Assembly: GCA_963921795.1 (NCBI GenBank)
Contig: OY997653.1
Span: forward strand, 7,237,104 to 7,301,103
DNA length: 64,000 bases
Origin: Nannobrachium achirus
Lineage: Eukaryota; Chordata; Actinopteri; Myctophiformes; Myctophidae
Reading direction: 5' to 3'
Below are positions 1 to 33,617 of the stretch, in pieces. The notes under the pieces were generated by a model. It made no database searches. It was not told the DNA's origin and saw only the letters and a list, made by a program, of their open reading frames with translations. Within the stretch, counting starts at the first letter, position 1; the number at the start of each line of letters is the position of its first letter. A program made the translations under genes and the position numbers.

Positions 1-440
1 ATTTCACAATTTGGACAATGTTTAGTTTGTCATTTAGAGGTATTAAAAAGTCCTTAAATTGTCACTTCAGAAATGTGAAGATACCCTCCATACACTTAAA
101 CGTTATGTTGGTTTGTTTACTGTTGAGTGAAAAAACTATGTTGCACATTAAATTCATCTTCTGGTTGTGTGTGATGTGATGATGACGTCATCAAACGACA
201 AAGTCGACTTCAACTCAACTTTTTACCGAGTCGAGTCGACTTTCAAAAATCACAAGTCGTCAATGCCCTAGTCCTAGTGGGTAGACCAAACACCTATTCA
301 GTAAAAACTAATATACAAACCTAAAAGAATGGTCATTGAGGGTAGTGCGGTAAGTGCTATGGGCTTAGGTGGAGTCTGAAGAGGTGAGTCTTCAGACCAT
401 GGCGGAAGCTAGGAATATATACACATTTCTATGATTAAAA

Positions 441-476
<36 letters not shown>

Positions 477-660
477 ATAGCTAGCTAGCAGATCATCAAG
501 CTCATAGCACAGCACTCGGTGCAACGCTATGATCCACAATACATAAATGAATAAAACAGGAACGGAAAGGAGAGGAAAACACATTGTTCAATCTCTTTCA
601 TTCACTTCTTTAACCACATGGAACCCTATGTCTATTCTGGGGCAAACATTCAACACATGG
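1..660. other. Repeat-rich non-coding flank
   Basis: No gene seen. 195-275 carries a GTCGAC-rich repeat end (AAGTCGACTT... AATGCCCTAG) also found at 10640-10692. 270-412 is a decayed 3' piece of an L2-type LINE (GGGCTTAGGTGGAGTCTGAA matches 62860-62885). A (TAAA)n run lies at 443-480. 490-532 is a weak hairpin-family copy. Confidence 0.6.
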
Positions 661-668
661 CATATCTA

Positions 669-2260
669 CAGAGTGTGCCAATTGTAGTCCTAGAGTGGCC
701 ATATTTTGGGTCAAACAGGGGACTGCCCATAAGTCCGAAGGTTCATTAGTCCGAAGGTTCATTAGTCCGAAGGTTCATTATTATTTAGTTAGGGTTACTG
801 AGGTTAGGGTTATGGTTATGGTTATGGTTATGGTTATGGTCATGGTTAAAGTTAGAGTTAGAGTTAGAGTTAGGCATAGTATTCTTAACAAATTCATCAT
901 CATCATCATCATCATCATTTATTTAGCTCACGACCATGATCACATGGTATGGAGCACAGCTCATATTATATACATAAATAGTATACAAAACATTACAAAC
1001 ATTACAATAATATTCAAACAGACGTAGCAGAAAAGCGGGCATGACACATTATTTGAACAAGGGCAAGGTGTTCTTTAGGAAAGCTCCCAATTTACATATA
1101 ACTTTTGCCTTTTCAGCTTGTTGTAATAAAATCAGTTTCCACATAGATGGATGGGTTGTATAGTACTTTGGCAAGTATTTTTGTCTGAGATTCAAAATAG
1201 TAAGGTTCTTACACTCAAACAGTAAATGGTACTCATCCCCGACTCTGTTGTCATTGCATAGGTTACAAAATCTCTGGCTTCTTTCCAACCCTTTATATCT
1301 GCCAGTAACCTTTGGGATTCTTGTGTTATTTACTCTGAAATTACAGATTGCCCTTCTATAATTAAGGTTTTCACACAGTAAGTATTTTTCTAGTTTAAAC
1401 TCTTGTTTAAACTCCACATAAATGTCACATGATGTCATACTGCTAAGTTCACTTGTCCAATTTAGCAAAAACTGATCTTTCAGCCTTTGTTCGACAGTTT
1501 GTTTCAGCCAGTTAATGTTGCATTTCTGGGTCAGCCAGATATATGACAGACCACAGTCGTCCAGTATTCTCTTAACTTGGGAGACCCATGGTGATACATA
1601 TACGCCTGTGTTAAACAGGTTAAGCAAACAGTTGTACATTATTCTACTCAATTTACTCTCTTTGCCTTCAATCAGCCTGGCCCAGTATCCGATAAGTCTC
1701 ATTTTAACTGAAATACAAATTGGGTATCTCCCCAGCTCTCCATACACCATATTACTACATGTAGTTGTTTTTACTTTTAGAATGTACTTGAGAAATCTAA
1801 GATGTAATTTTTCTAGTCTTTCTATTTTTTCAAACCCCCAGACTTGCACTTGCATACAGCATAACTGGTGAAACCAACTTGTCGAATAGGTCTACTGCGA
1901 CATTTACTGGTAGATTAAAAGTTCTACATTTTCCAAGGAGGGAGTACATGGCACGTGAGGCCTGCTTGTGCAACTCTTCAATAGCGATCTTAAATGAACC
2001 ATTATAGTTCATAATAACTCCAAGATATTTAAAACAATGGACAACCTCTAAATTTTCTCCATTACAGTCAAACTTCAAACTGTTGGCAGTTCAGACTAAT
2101 GAACCTTCGGACTAATGAATCTTCGGACCAATGTCATGGCACCGTCAAACACAGGTGTTCTGATTGGAGTAGATCATTAGTTCTATGCCAATCAAACAAT
2201 TGAAACACCTGCGTTTGACCCAAAATGAGGCCGCTCTAGGACTACAATTGGCACACTCTA
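669..2260. mobile_element. TA-flanked DNA element with about 48-bp inverted ends, carrying a LINE piece
   Basis: The ends read CAGAGTGTGCCAATTGTAGT and the inverted CACTCTA end at 2260, with TA on both sides (667-668, 2261-2262). GTCCGAAGGTTCATTA repeats lie inside both ends. The flanks CATATC|TA and TA|CAAGCTCACAAC rejoin into the local hairpin-family sequence, which supports a TA duplication as in Tc1/mariner. No transposase is seen; a LINE fragment fills most of the interior. Confidence 0.65.
1049..2078 (-). mobile_element. LINE 3' fragment: end of reverse transcriptase and zinc-binding tail
   Basis: 2078-1830 reads ...VVHCFKYLGVIMNYNGSF..., typical of the end of a non-LTR reverse transcriptase. 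1855-1049 continues in another frame with GFEKIERLEKLHLRFLKYIL and a C-terminal CNLC...GDEYHLLFEC zinc-binding motif. The frame changes near 1830-1865. It is 5'-truncated and inactive. The clade is uncertain (CR1/L2-like or Daphne-like). Confidence 0.75.
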
Positions 2261-2347
2261 TACAAGCTCACAACATCGCTGACACGATGTGAAAAGCTAT
2301 TTTTATAGAAAACATTTGGTGTATGGTGAAAAAGGAGCACACCATGT

Positions 2348-2547
2348 NNNNNNNNNNNNNNNNNNNNNNNNNNNNNNNNNNNNNNNNNNNNNNNNNNNNN
2401 NNNNNNNNNNNNNNNNNNNNNNNNNNNNNNNNNNNNNNNNNNNNNNNNNNNNNNNNNNNNNNNNNNNNNNNNNNNNNNNNNNNNNNNNNNNNNNNNNNNN
2501 NNNNNNNNNNNNNNNNNNNNNNNNNNNNNNNNNNNNNNNNNNNNNNN
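2348..2547. other. Assembly gap, 200 N
   Basis: A run of exactly 200 undetermined bases, a standard scaffold gap size. Its real length is unknown. Confidence 0.99.
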
Positions 2548-2724
2548 GCAATAATACATAATGATTGACACGGAAGTGGAAAAATTAACAAATAGAAAAG
2601 AACAAAAAAAATATGTTAGTGCTATTTCACATAATAATAATTCATTAATTACCTTTGTTATTAAAGCACAAGAAGTATGGCCTCTATGTTTCGATGCATT
2701 TTAAGGGCACTTACTGTGTGTGTG

Positions 2725-2776
<52 letters not shown>

Positions 2777-3114
2777 TGTGTGTGTGTTTGTGTGTTGCTA
2801 TGTAATTTATCACCAGCATCCATGGAATTCTTCTTGTGTTGTTTTTAGTAGAAAGCTGGGTTAGCAGTAGAAAGTGTTGCTAGTATTTGTCTTGGAACCT
2901 CGGCCAGTGTTAAGTATCATGTTTTAAGGTCTCTATATGATGGAGGTTTGGCCCCATCAGTCTCTTCTGCCAGAAGGATTCTCAAGCACTTCCTGGTTGA
3001 TCTGCCCCGGCGACACCACAGATATAAAAACCTAGACACCTCATTGGCTGCTGCAGTTCATTGGAGCGACCGGTTAGCGTCGGCACTGCGGGACGGTTAA
3101 GGGGCGGAGCTTCC
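2548..3114. other. Non-coding, microsatellite
   Basis: (TG)n then (TGCG)n at about 2716-2788. 2890-3060 resembles decayed transposon coding sequence (GACACCACAGATATAAAAAC), but I see no intact frame. Confidence 0.5.
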
Positions 3115-3766
3115 GCGTGCGACACAGAAACAGACGTTCGGTAAGACCAGTGTGATCTAGGTATTGAGCAGTGGCATCAGTTCAGCAAAAACTAAGGTAT
3201 GGCAACATGACTGGTGCACTGGTGCACCAGTCATGTTGCCATACCTTAGCAACATGCATGATGAATTTATTTTAAGTACATTTTATTATTTTCCCCTGTA
3301 CCCAAGGTATGGCATCTGCCATACCCTGCCATACCCAATTGACGCCTCTGGTATTGAGGGTATGCGCATGCATAAACTGAGTGGCAAATCGAGTGGCAAA
3401 GTGAGTTTAACATCGTTTAACGCTGTTTAATGCAATCAGATAGGACTTTTCTGTTTGGATGTAAAGGCTGTCGAGGCCAGAAAGTCGTTTTCTGCCACTC
3501 AGTAGGCATTCCGGGTATGATGATGATGATGTCACGCGCATACCCTCTTATAGGCCAATCAGAGGCAGGTAGGGGCGGGTCTTTTCGTAACGCAGGGTGC
3601 GTTCGGATAAAACAAGCGACAGGAGTGCAGTGCACATCACCGGTGCCCTCAGTTCATATATCCAATCTCACCCAGGGTTAATGAAAAGACCCGCCCCCAC
3701 CTGCCTCTGATTGGCCTACACCTGGATGGCACTGGGCCAACCGAACGTCAGTTTCTGTGACGACAC
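3115..3766. mobile_element. Short inverted-repeat element with nested palindromes
   Basis: ACAGAAACAGACGTTCGGT near 3124-3142 recurs inverted near 3740-3758 with one mismatch, and weaker matching extends outward. Inside lie a near-perfect palindrome at 3194-3252 (CTAAGGTATGGCAACATGAC arms) and a 36-bp inverted pair at 3551-3587 and 3683-3718 (TAGGCCAATCAGAGGCAGGT). It looks like a non-autonomous DNA element beside the gja1 stop. Confidence 0.5.
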
Positions 3767-3924
3767 AGGAAGCTGCCCTGACCCGCCCGGCGATGCCGGC
3801 GCCCCGCGGGTGGGAGGAGGCGTCTACCTTTCTATGTCTAGCGGGGGCGACGTCGCCCCCTGGTGGTGGACCGGGAGAACAGCGGAAGCGAAACAGGGCG
3901 GGGGTTTGCAGGACGAGGGCGGGG

Positions 3925-24098
<20,174 letters not shown>

Positions 24099-24179
24099 CC
24101 TGCTGGAGCAACAATATTACATAAATACATAAATAATATAAATATATCAACCTTCTGAAGCAACAATACTACAGTCAAC

Positions 24180-24605
24180 CTTCTGAGGACAGACACAAAG
24201 ATACTACCGTCAATCTTCTGGAGGCAAAGACACGGTTTAAAGACAAACACAATGTTTTAAAGACATGGACAACGTTTTAAAGACAAACACAGGGTTTAAA
24301 AACAAAACACAAGGTTTTAAAGGCAAACACAGGGGTTAAAAACAAAACACAGGGTTTTAAAGGCAAGGACAAGGTTTTAAAGACAATCACAAGGTTTAAA
24401 AACAAACACAAGGTATTAAAGACAAGGACAAGGTTTTAAAGACAAACACAAGGTTTTAAAGACAAGGACAAGGTTTTAAACGGGGTTTAAAAACAAACAC
24501 AAGGTTTTAAAAACAAGGACAAGGTTTTAAAGACAAACACAAGGTTTAAAGACAAACACAAGGTTTAAAGACAAACACAAGGTTTTAAAGACAAGGACAA
24601 GGTTG
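24180..24605. repeat. Minisatellite upstream of gja1 coding exon 1
   Basis: About 20 copies of a 19-22 base unit, AAGGTTTTAAAGACAAACAC, with variants. Confidence 0.85.
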
Positions 24606-24805
24606 TTTGGTGCAGCGACTGACCAACATATGGCCAACATGCAGACATATCTTGGTCACTCTTTCTCTACCGCTCCTACATCTGGCTTTGTCTGTCTTTA
24701 TGTACTGTATGCACAGTATGTGCCACACTTGGCCCCTTGGCCCAAGCTTCACGGGGCGCTTAATGAAATGAACTCTGCTCACTTCGCACTGGGTTTAGGG
24801 GACCG

Positions 24806-24955
24806 CTCTCCATTCCGACATGCTGCCATTCCGACATTGACTTCTAATTGTCTCAGTGGCAGCACTTCCATAGAGGTTAGGGTTAGGAATGAATTAGGTC
24901 GGAATGGGGGGATGTCTGAATGGCAGCATGTCGGAATGGGGGGATGCACCCCTGG
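24806..24955. mobile_element. Small MITE, GACATGCTGCCATTC family, copy 2
   Basis: It runs from CCGCTCTCCATTCCGACATG to CATGTCGGAATGGGGGGATG, the fullest of the three copies. Confidence 0.65.
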
Positions 24956-27230
24956 GTTTGATGTTTTCCTCATATTCACAATTTTTACTCACAGCACCTT
25001 ATGGTATATTTTACTATTACCTTTAGAATAACGGTATGATCTAACAATGTTTTAATCAAAAATATAAAATTTGTATTCATTATTATGAGAGGAAGACAAA
25101 TTCTGAATGAATTGGTGTTTTATTGGGTAAATCACATGACTTGGCTCCAGCACTGCATTTAATACCCTCTCTGGTTAAAGGAACCATACTGGTTCAGGGC
25201 TCCTAGCAAACATTCAGAATATGATCACATTATCTCTCGTCACCCCAGGGTGCCTGGCACCCACGTTGAAAAGCCCTGAACTATAGGATCGGATAGAAGT
25301 GTCTCTGTGAACTGATCACAGTTAAACCAAGAACCTCAGTGGCGAAATTAGACCTTATTCCCCATGGGTTTTCGGATCAAGGGGGCCCTGATCAAAGGGG
25401 CCCGGGTCTGTTGTTTTAGCGCGATTTAAGCACAAACTACAATGATTACCCCTAATATATTGGAAATTACTAAATACATATAATATCCTAGTATGAATTT
25501 ATGTAGATATGGGCGCATTGGGCGTATATTTTTATTTAGGCCTATTAAAAACAACATTTATTTTCGCCACTAGGGGGGGGCCCTTGGGTTTTTAAAACCC
25601 AAAAACCCTATCAAATTAAGCTTGTGAAGAACCTATAGCATCAGTCTAAACCAGTGTTTCTCAACCACTGTGCCTGGGGACCTTTGGTGTGACCCTGAAA
25701 CTGCTTGAAAGCCAGTATTGTATTTATCATTTTAAAAACGATTTAAACTAGTGGAAACAGCCGATCTACAAGCACACAACGCCTCGCGGAACGCCTCGCG
25801 GTGCGAGGCGTTGTGTGCTTGTAGATCTGCTGTTTTCACTAATGTTGTGCGACAGCCTGGTATGATGAAGCAGAGCTTTACTTTGCGAAGAAACGTACAA
25901 ATTTGAAACTTGGAGATACAAGGATTCTTCCCGACATTGACCATATTTACACCCCCGTATTATGTTGGTGTGCACATGGATTCTTGGGACATTAAGTGTG
26001 CCCATGCAGAAAAAAGGTTGAAAAACACTGGAATAAAACGATCTAAAATAAAATAAAGAACCTGTTCATTGAAACTATACAAACTATAATAAATAAAATA
26101 AAGAACCGGTTCATTGAAACTATACAAACTAGGTTGCCAGCTATACAAATGACCATCAGCCTAAATAACATACCTATATGAGTTATTACAAAGTACTGTG
26201 TAACTGGCTTTGAATAATACGCAGCATCTATGAATAAAACGATGAGTGCCATTTTCGATGAACTTGCTAGCATGTTAGCAAGAATGCTGTGGCGCTTTAA
26301 AAGCCCTTTCATCACAAACACCATAAAAGTGTGCAGCCGCGAGCTGGTTTTCATCATCCCATTGTTTGTTAACAACTCCAATAAATGTAGAAGAATGCTG
26401 GAATCAAGGATGTGGGGCAACGGTAGATATCAATGCTGTGTTTGTGAATGTTTTATCTCATTAAAGTCGGGAAAACACCCACTGCCACGCTGCGAGCTTG
26501 TAGATCTGCTATTTTTGAAAAAATCTTGCAACATTTGTGCAAGTCTTGGAATATTTTTTACTCGTTTCTATAAATTTCTACCAAATCCTGTCAGGTTTCT
26601 AAAAAAATATATATGTTTCTATGTCAGTGGTGCTCAAAACCTTTCCATGTCAAGGGCCCCCAAAATGATATCTGCCTTTAGTGGTTAGGAGGCCAACTTA
26701 TGTACACTTTCTTTGATATTACTCCTTCAGATTTGATCAAAGAATTACACAAATCAGTACACAGTATCTCTATAGTGATGTGATCAAGACAGATTTTTCC
26801 GATATTTGATATTCTATCCTGATTGGCTATCAATGGATTCCAAAGTTTGCAACAAAATGAACAAAATGCCTCAAATGTGTGAGGTTTTTCCACGCACATC
26901 CCCACTAGGTCAAGGAACCAATGCCACCCTTTTCACATCGGCCTGTTATAGCGCCACCAGCAGGTCAACTAAAACACATTCAGATTGCCATGAAAGATTG
27001 CCTATTATAACGCCACCAGAGGCCACAATAACCTACCTGACCTGGTGGAGATCTGTGCTCGGAAGAACAGATTCTAGTTTGTTTTCTTTTAATTATTATC
27101 TTTTTCAAAACATTTTTTCCCATAAATTAAAAAGCTAATTCAATCATCTTTCATAGCTAATTTCATGAATAAATGAAATAACAATCTAAGAAATTCCATA
27201 AATCAGAAAATAAATGTTTAAGAAGACAGT
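24956..27230. other. gja1 5' intron: decayed repeats, no gene
   Basis: It holds a hairpin copy at 25752-25839 within a MITE whose right end is ...CTTCCCGAC at 25935, a single hairpin arm at 26488-26517, a GAACCKGTTCATTGAAACTA repeat at 26059-26128, and a GGATAGAATATCAAATATCG-type dispersed repeat at 26683-27060. I see no coding sequence. Confidence 0.5.
25752..25839. repeat. Hairpin-family copy with CGCCTCGCGG core
   Basis: GAAAACAGC-type arms: CCGATCTACAAGCACACAAC GCCTCGCGG... and its inverse ...GTTGTGTGCTTGTAGATCTG. The stem is about 30 bp or longer. Confidence 0.8.
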
Positions 27231-27232
27231 AG

Positions 27233-27385
27233 AGAAAATAGCCAATCTACAAGCTGACACAACACGGCACAAAGCGACGAGTTTGTAGATCTGCCAATTT
27301 CACTTGTTTGGGCAGACGTCTAATCTCTCTTTTGGGTCTGGAGTTTGGAAAATAGCAGATCTATACAAGCTCGTCGCTAGAATAA
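27233..27385. repeat. Two hairpin-family copies
   Basis: 27235-27303 has both arms (AATCTACAAGCTGACAC / GTTTGTAGATCTGCC). 27349-27376 has one arm (AAATAGCAGATCTATACAAG). Confidence 0.6.
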
Positions 27386-27537
27386 AGGTGGAGGATGGTT
27401 GGGTTTTTTTTTTTCAGAATAATGGTGGAGAATGGTTGGGTTTTATTTCAGAATAAAGGTTGGGGTTTATTTCAGGGCAGCAACATGGCTGTGTGATGAA
27501 GTATCAATTCACTGTCAGATTCCCTGACGTAGTCAGA

Positions 27538-27583
27538 GAGGAGAGGAGAGGAGAGGAGAGGAGAGGAGAGGAGAGGAGAGGCG
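27538..27583. repeat. (GAGAG) microsatellite
   Basis: Nine units of GAGAG with minor change. Confidence 0.9.
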
Positions 27584-27645
27584 AGGCAGTTTGTTCACAG
27601 CAGATACATTTCTACAGAATAATGAGTTTGTTTAGAGCAACTTAA

Positions 27646-27959
27646 AGGAGTAGTTCACCCTCAACATGACTTATTTTCTATTGATTACTCATGCCATGGA
27701 GACTTGAGTTCAGTAATATCATTTGTTTTTTGTAGCATTACTAAGACAATAATTTAATTACAATAAATGTACGCCCATTGATTCCGGATGGAGACCCAAA
27801 TGCATTTGGGTCCCCATCAGGAATCAATGGGGTTAAATTTACTATAATACATTTTTTGTTTTAGGAATGTGACAAATACCAAAAAATATGATTGAACTCA
27901 AGTCTCCATGGCATGAGTAATCAATAGAAAATAAGTCATTTGGGGGGTGAACTACTCCT
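27646..27959. mobile_element. MITE with TTAA duplication, copy 1
   Basis: AGGAGTAGTTCACCCTCAAC ... GGGGTGAACTACTCCT, flanked by TTAA at 27642-27645 and 27960-27963. The arms are about 80 bp, with a second inverted pair (ATTGATTCCGGATGG) inside. TTAA fits piggyBac- or Kolobok-driven movement. Confidence 0.85.
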
Positions 27960-27987
27960 TTAAGGCTGAATGGACTAAACGTGCAAG

Positions 27988-28484
27988 CAGTGTTGATTTT
28001 GTCGACTAAAACTATGACGAAAAATGTTTGTCGACTGCATTTTTTTCCTCTGAAGAAAAAAAAAATGAAAACGAAATGAAAACTAAGCTGTGATGACTAA
28101 AACTAAGACTAAAATATTGACAATTTCGTCAACAAAACTGGACTAATCTGTTGGGGAGGGACTAGTGGAGAAGAGTCATTTTATGTTTGGTTGCTGTCCA
28201 GTGTTGCGTGCTGAAAATAGCAGATCTACAAGCTCACAACGCGTCGCAGCAACCAAGTGTAAAATCATCATTGCGATGCCACCAAGGCCTGCCAAAATAC
28301 ATTTTAGTCGACTAAATCAACTGTAGATTTAGACGCCTAAAATCGTATATTTAGTCGACTAAAATTAGACTAAAACTAATACTTTTCAGGTGACTAAATA
28401 ATGACTAAAACTAAAAAAAAAAATGTTTTATTCAAAAGACTATGACTAAAACTAAATCAAAAGTTGCTATCAAAAACAACACTG
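27988..28484. mobile_element. hAT-like MITE rich in GTCGACTAAAAC
   Basis: CAGTGTTGATTTTGTCGACT ... CAAAAACAACACTG. The ends CAGTGTTG/CAACACTG are inverted. No clear 8-bp duplication. A hairpin-family arm lies inside at 28212-28250. Confidence 0.6.
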
Positions 28485-28807
28485 ATTATAAAAGCATTAC
28501 ATTTGTGTATCAGTATATATTAGTGAAGTGAAGTTGAGTCATTTACTATTGTGAGAGCTTTATTGTAAGTTAAGTTAAGTAAAGTTAGATGGTTAAGTAG
28601 TTGCATTCAGTAGGTCATCTAGCAGCATGTGCATTCACTTAAACTCATTACCAGGGACGTGCTGGCCATTGTGAAAAGCGGGATAACTCCCGAACAGCCG
28701 GTTCATTCCCGGCCTGTCCAGGCCGGCCGTTAGGAAAAAAATAAAAATAAAATGTCAGCCTTCGTTCCATTTTGGGTGCTGGGCGGCCAACAAAGTAAAT
28801 CGTCACT

Positions 28808-29055
28808 GTCGGGCAGAAACCTTGTATCTCCAAGTTTCAAATTTAGGCTATACATTTTTTCGCAAAGCAAAGCCCTGCTTCATCATACAAGGCCGTCGCA
28901 CAAAAGTAGTGAAAACAGCAGATCTACAAGCACACAACGCCTCACGGTGCGAGGCGTTGTGTGCTTGTAGATCGGCTGTTTTCACTAGTTTAAATCATTT
29001 TTAAAATGATAAATACAAAACAAACGGTTTTGGACATACAAGGTTTCCACCCGAC
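28808..29055. mobile_element. MITE with GTCGGG ends and a central hairpin
   Basis: The ends GTCGGGCAGAAACCTTGTAT and, inverted, GTCGGGTGGAAACCTTGTAT enclose the hairpin at 28909-28987 (TGAAAACAGCAGATCTACAA ... both arms nearly perfect). It shows that at least one hairpin travels inside a larger mobile element. A relative ends at 25935. Confidence 0.75.
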
Positions 29056-30634
<1,579 letters not shown>

Positions 30635-30712
30635 CTGGAGAGAGTTCAGATCAGGCCAGCAGAAGGCTGCTCAGCGGCTCACTGTTAGATCCAGAGCAGT
30701 GTGGTGTACGGG
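30635..30712 (-). other. gja1: Probable non-coding first exon of gja1
   Basis: On the minus strand a CTCCAG|GTAAGG donor ends at 30635. The coding exon at 24098 is preceded by a CCAGCAG acceptor directly before G-ATG, so an upstream untranslated exon is required. Vertebrate GJA1 genes have such an exon. The upper boundary is a guess based on the weak TATA-like CTTATAG near 30713-30719. Confidence 0.5.
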
Positions 30713-30850
30713 CTATAAGAAGGATGAACAAACTGAACAAACTGAACAAAGTGAAGAAAACTCTTTAAACTTTCTCTGGGAGGAGGAGTCACCTGATGCC
30801 TACGTCACCGCACTTTAACACTCGAACACCTCCTTGTGTTCAAGCTGAGG
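30713..30850 (-). promoter_or_regulatory. Candidate gja1 promoter
   Basis: This segment lies just upstream of the inferred first exon. On the minus strand it shows TTTAAAG near 30763-30770, GTGACTC (AP-1-like) near 30788-30794 and TGACGTAG (CRE-like) near 30799-30806. Mammalian GJA1 promoters carry AP-1 and Sp1 sites, so this fits, but it rests on short motifs and position only. Confidence 0.3.
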
Positions 30851-32948
30851 CCCGCGGACCCGCCTGTGTCCCGTCTGAAGCTCTGCGTCTCAACATGTGG
30901 GCCGGGGACCCCTAGAGAGGCCGCCGAAAGGCTTCCATGGGGCTCCTGGTGCTAAAATATGATAGTTTAAAACTTTAAATTAACCAAATGGACCGTTGAG
31001 ACTCTGAGAGACCCTTACGGGTCCATTTGGTTCCATGTGTACACTCTCAGAATTACAGACCTGTAGGCTATAAGTGTCCATTTAGTTCAATTTGTATACT
31101 CTCAGAGTTACAGAGTCTAGACTTGTAAGGGTCCATTTGGTTCCATTTGAACACTCTCAGAGTTACAGACCTCTAAGGGTCCCCAATGATCAAACATGTT
31201 GGTTCTATTTCATAGTTAAAGTGCATTAAATAATAATAATGATAACAAATAATATGACCCATCTAGCAGTATCCAGCAGCCACAATCAAGTATTTGGCGC
31301 CATCTACTGATGAAAGTAGAGAAATACAATCACAATATAGAGCTATTTAAAGGAGTAGTTCACCCCCAAAATGACTTTTTTTCTATTGATTAGTCACGCC
31401 ATGGAGAGTAGAGTTCAAAAATATTTTTAATCATTTTGGGGGTGAACTACTCCTTTAACATCACTGTTACTGAACAAACGAATGCCAGAAAGGTCACCCC
31501 TTTTCAAAGTCATCCCTTTTTTAAATTGGAAATGTGACCAAATGTGACCAAATGTGACCAATTGGTAAATTGGATGAAGTAATAATAATAATTAAAAAAA
31601 AACATAATAACAACACAAGAGGTCAAATGTAGGAATAGAACAGTTTATTTGACGAAAGAGACAGTGTAAAACAACAGGTCACAACACAGTTACTATAACA
31701 TAACCGCTATAACATAACCGCGTAGGGGGGGAAAATATTGCCAAAAGTAGCTATCTGAGCTCTAATAATAGCAGAATAAAAGATTGTCCACAATTCTGGA
31801 AGTATATGCAAAAAAGTAATAAAAGGGTTGGGGTAAAAATGGAAAGAGCTAGTCAAAAATAGTAAAAACAAAAGAGGCAAAAAGTTCACTTCAAATAAGC
31901 CATAAATTCCACCTGCGCGGACCATAGCCGTGGGAACTAATTTGAGGCAGGAGGGGCTGTCGATCGTGTCACGCACACGCGAAAAGCGCGCGTGCAGTGA
32001 CACGATCGCGCTGCGCGCGAAAAATTGCGGTTATTTGCGGATTTTAATTGTGTTTTATAACCTTTTTTGCATGTTTTATTCGGGTTTCCGCGGTTTATTT
32101 TTTAGCTAAATGTAACACAATTGGGAACTGCACACTAAACTTTCCCTTTGCCTCTCCAAACGGGCTGTGGACAGTGCGGAGACATATAAAAAATGCGCAC
32201 ACAGTGGCCATATGCCACTGATCTGATTGCAGCCAGCAGGATATTATTAGATGCTATATTGTCCGCCGCATCGGTCCAGACCCCAGTGTTAGGAAACAGC
32301 TGGTCAACTTCTGGTACACCATAGCCATTAGCCACTAGCTAGCCCAAACATTAGCCTAGCCAGGCAGCACAGCAGCATAACATAGCATTCATCATTACAA
32401 GTCTTTAGCCACGACTCACCAGTGAGGACGCCAGGGCTAGCAGAGGCCAGAGGGCGATGTTTAATGCCTTCATAGCCTAGGTTGTGTTGTCTTGGTGTTC
32501 TGTATATTCCTTTTATGCCCGTATTGTTATAATTCACCCGAGTCCATGACGCATATGTTACGCACGGAGAGACAGACGCTTAGACAAGTTAAAAGGGAAG
32601 TCCTTTGAAAGCCATTTCCTGTCTAAACAGTGCCCAGAAGCACATTTCAAAACAAGAGCCTTTCTTTTTTTTTTTGTCTATACAATCGATCATTCAACAC
32701 ATGTTTATTTTGAAATTGTACTGGAAATAGAAGTAGCCAATAGCTCCTACTTCACGCCACTGATGTCAGAGCCTCTACTTGCCGATCGGCAATATTTTTC
32801 CCCCAACCCCCCTTTAGGGGGTGCGGTGGGGGGTGCGGTGGGACGTGGGGGAGGGGGTGCGGCCGCACCCCCAGCACCCCTACTTCCCTCGGCACTGGCG
32901 CGGACAGAGAGGGGGAGAGAGAAAGGGAGAGAGAGCATGAACCATAAT

Positions 32949-33035
<87 letters not shown>

Positions 33036-33210
33036 AATGTCCAGGACGGGATTTCCTGGGGGTGAGATTTCCAATTTTCTTGAGGTCAGGGCCCGACCTC
33101 AAGAAAATTGGCTAGGGGTGACATTTACAATTTTCTAGGTCGTGATTTCCTAGACTGTAGGTCGTCATTTCCTGAGTGACTTTTCTGCGATTGAGGTCGA
33201 CTTGAAAATA
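30851..33210. other. Upstream intergenic DNA, decayed repeats
   Basis: 31000-31190 has three GGGTCCATTTGGTTCCAT-type repeats (about 75-110 bp apart). 31620-32560 looks like a decayed mobile element without a recognisable protein. (GA)n lies at 32951-33031. No gene seen. Confidence 0.5.
31351..31454. mobile_element. MITE with TTAA duplication, copy 2 (104 bp)
   Basis: AGGAGTAGTTCACCCCCAAA ... GGGGGTGAACTACTCCT, with TTAA on both sides (31347-31350, 31455-31458). An empty copy of its target is present in the minisatellite at 33213-33475. Confidence 0.88.
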
Positions 33211-33212
33211 GG

Positions 33213-33475
33213 TTGTCTTATCTGGCTACTGAACAAACACTCTATAGCAGTGATTACTGTCACAATATAGAGCTATTTAACACTGTTACTGAACAAAAAC
33301 TCTATAGAAATCATTACTGTCACAATATAGAGCTATTTAACTCTGTTACTGAACAAACACTATATAGCAGTGAGTACTGTCACAATATAGAACTAATTAA
33401 CCCTGTTACTGAACAAACACTCTATAGCGATGATCACAAAATAGAGCTATTTAACACTGGTACTGAACAAACACT
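33213..33475. repeat. Minisatellite, unit about 64 bp
   Basis: About four units of GAACAAACACTCTATAGCAG...CACAATATAGAGCTATTTAA. The apparent 136-residue frame is only the repeat being translated. Confidence 0.85.
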
Positions 33476-33617
33476 AGCATGGGTCTTCAACCGGGGGTCT
33501 GGGACCCCTAAGGGATATCCAGAGTTACTACAGGGGGTCCTCCAAATATTTGTGATAGAAACCTCTTTTCTATTTTTATATATTAACCCTAGCGTCCATA
33601 TTCTAAACTTTAGCCAA

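Noticed and set aside
26043-26688. Frames of 125 and 152 residues on opposite strands
   Set aside because: They overlap each other, include hairpin-family and dispersed repeat sequence, and match nothing I know.
31707-32335. Gene on the minus strand upstream of gja1
   Set aside because: Two frames (98 and 66 residues) have no recognisable domain or splice structure and lie in apparently decayed repeat DNA.
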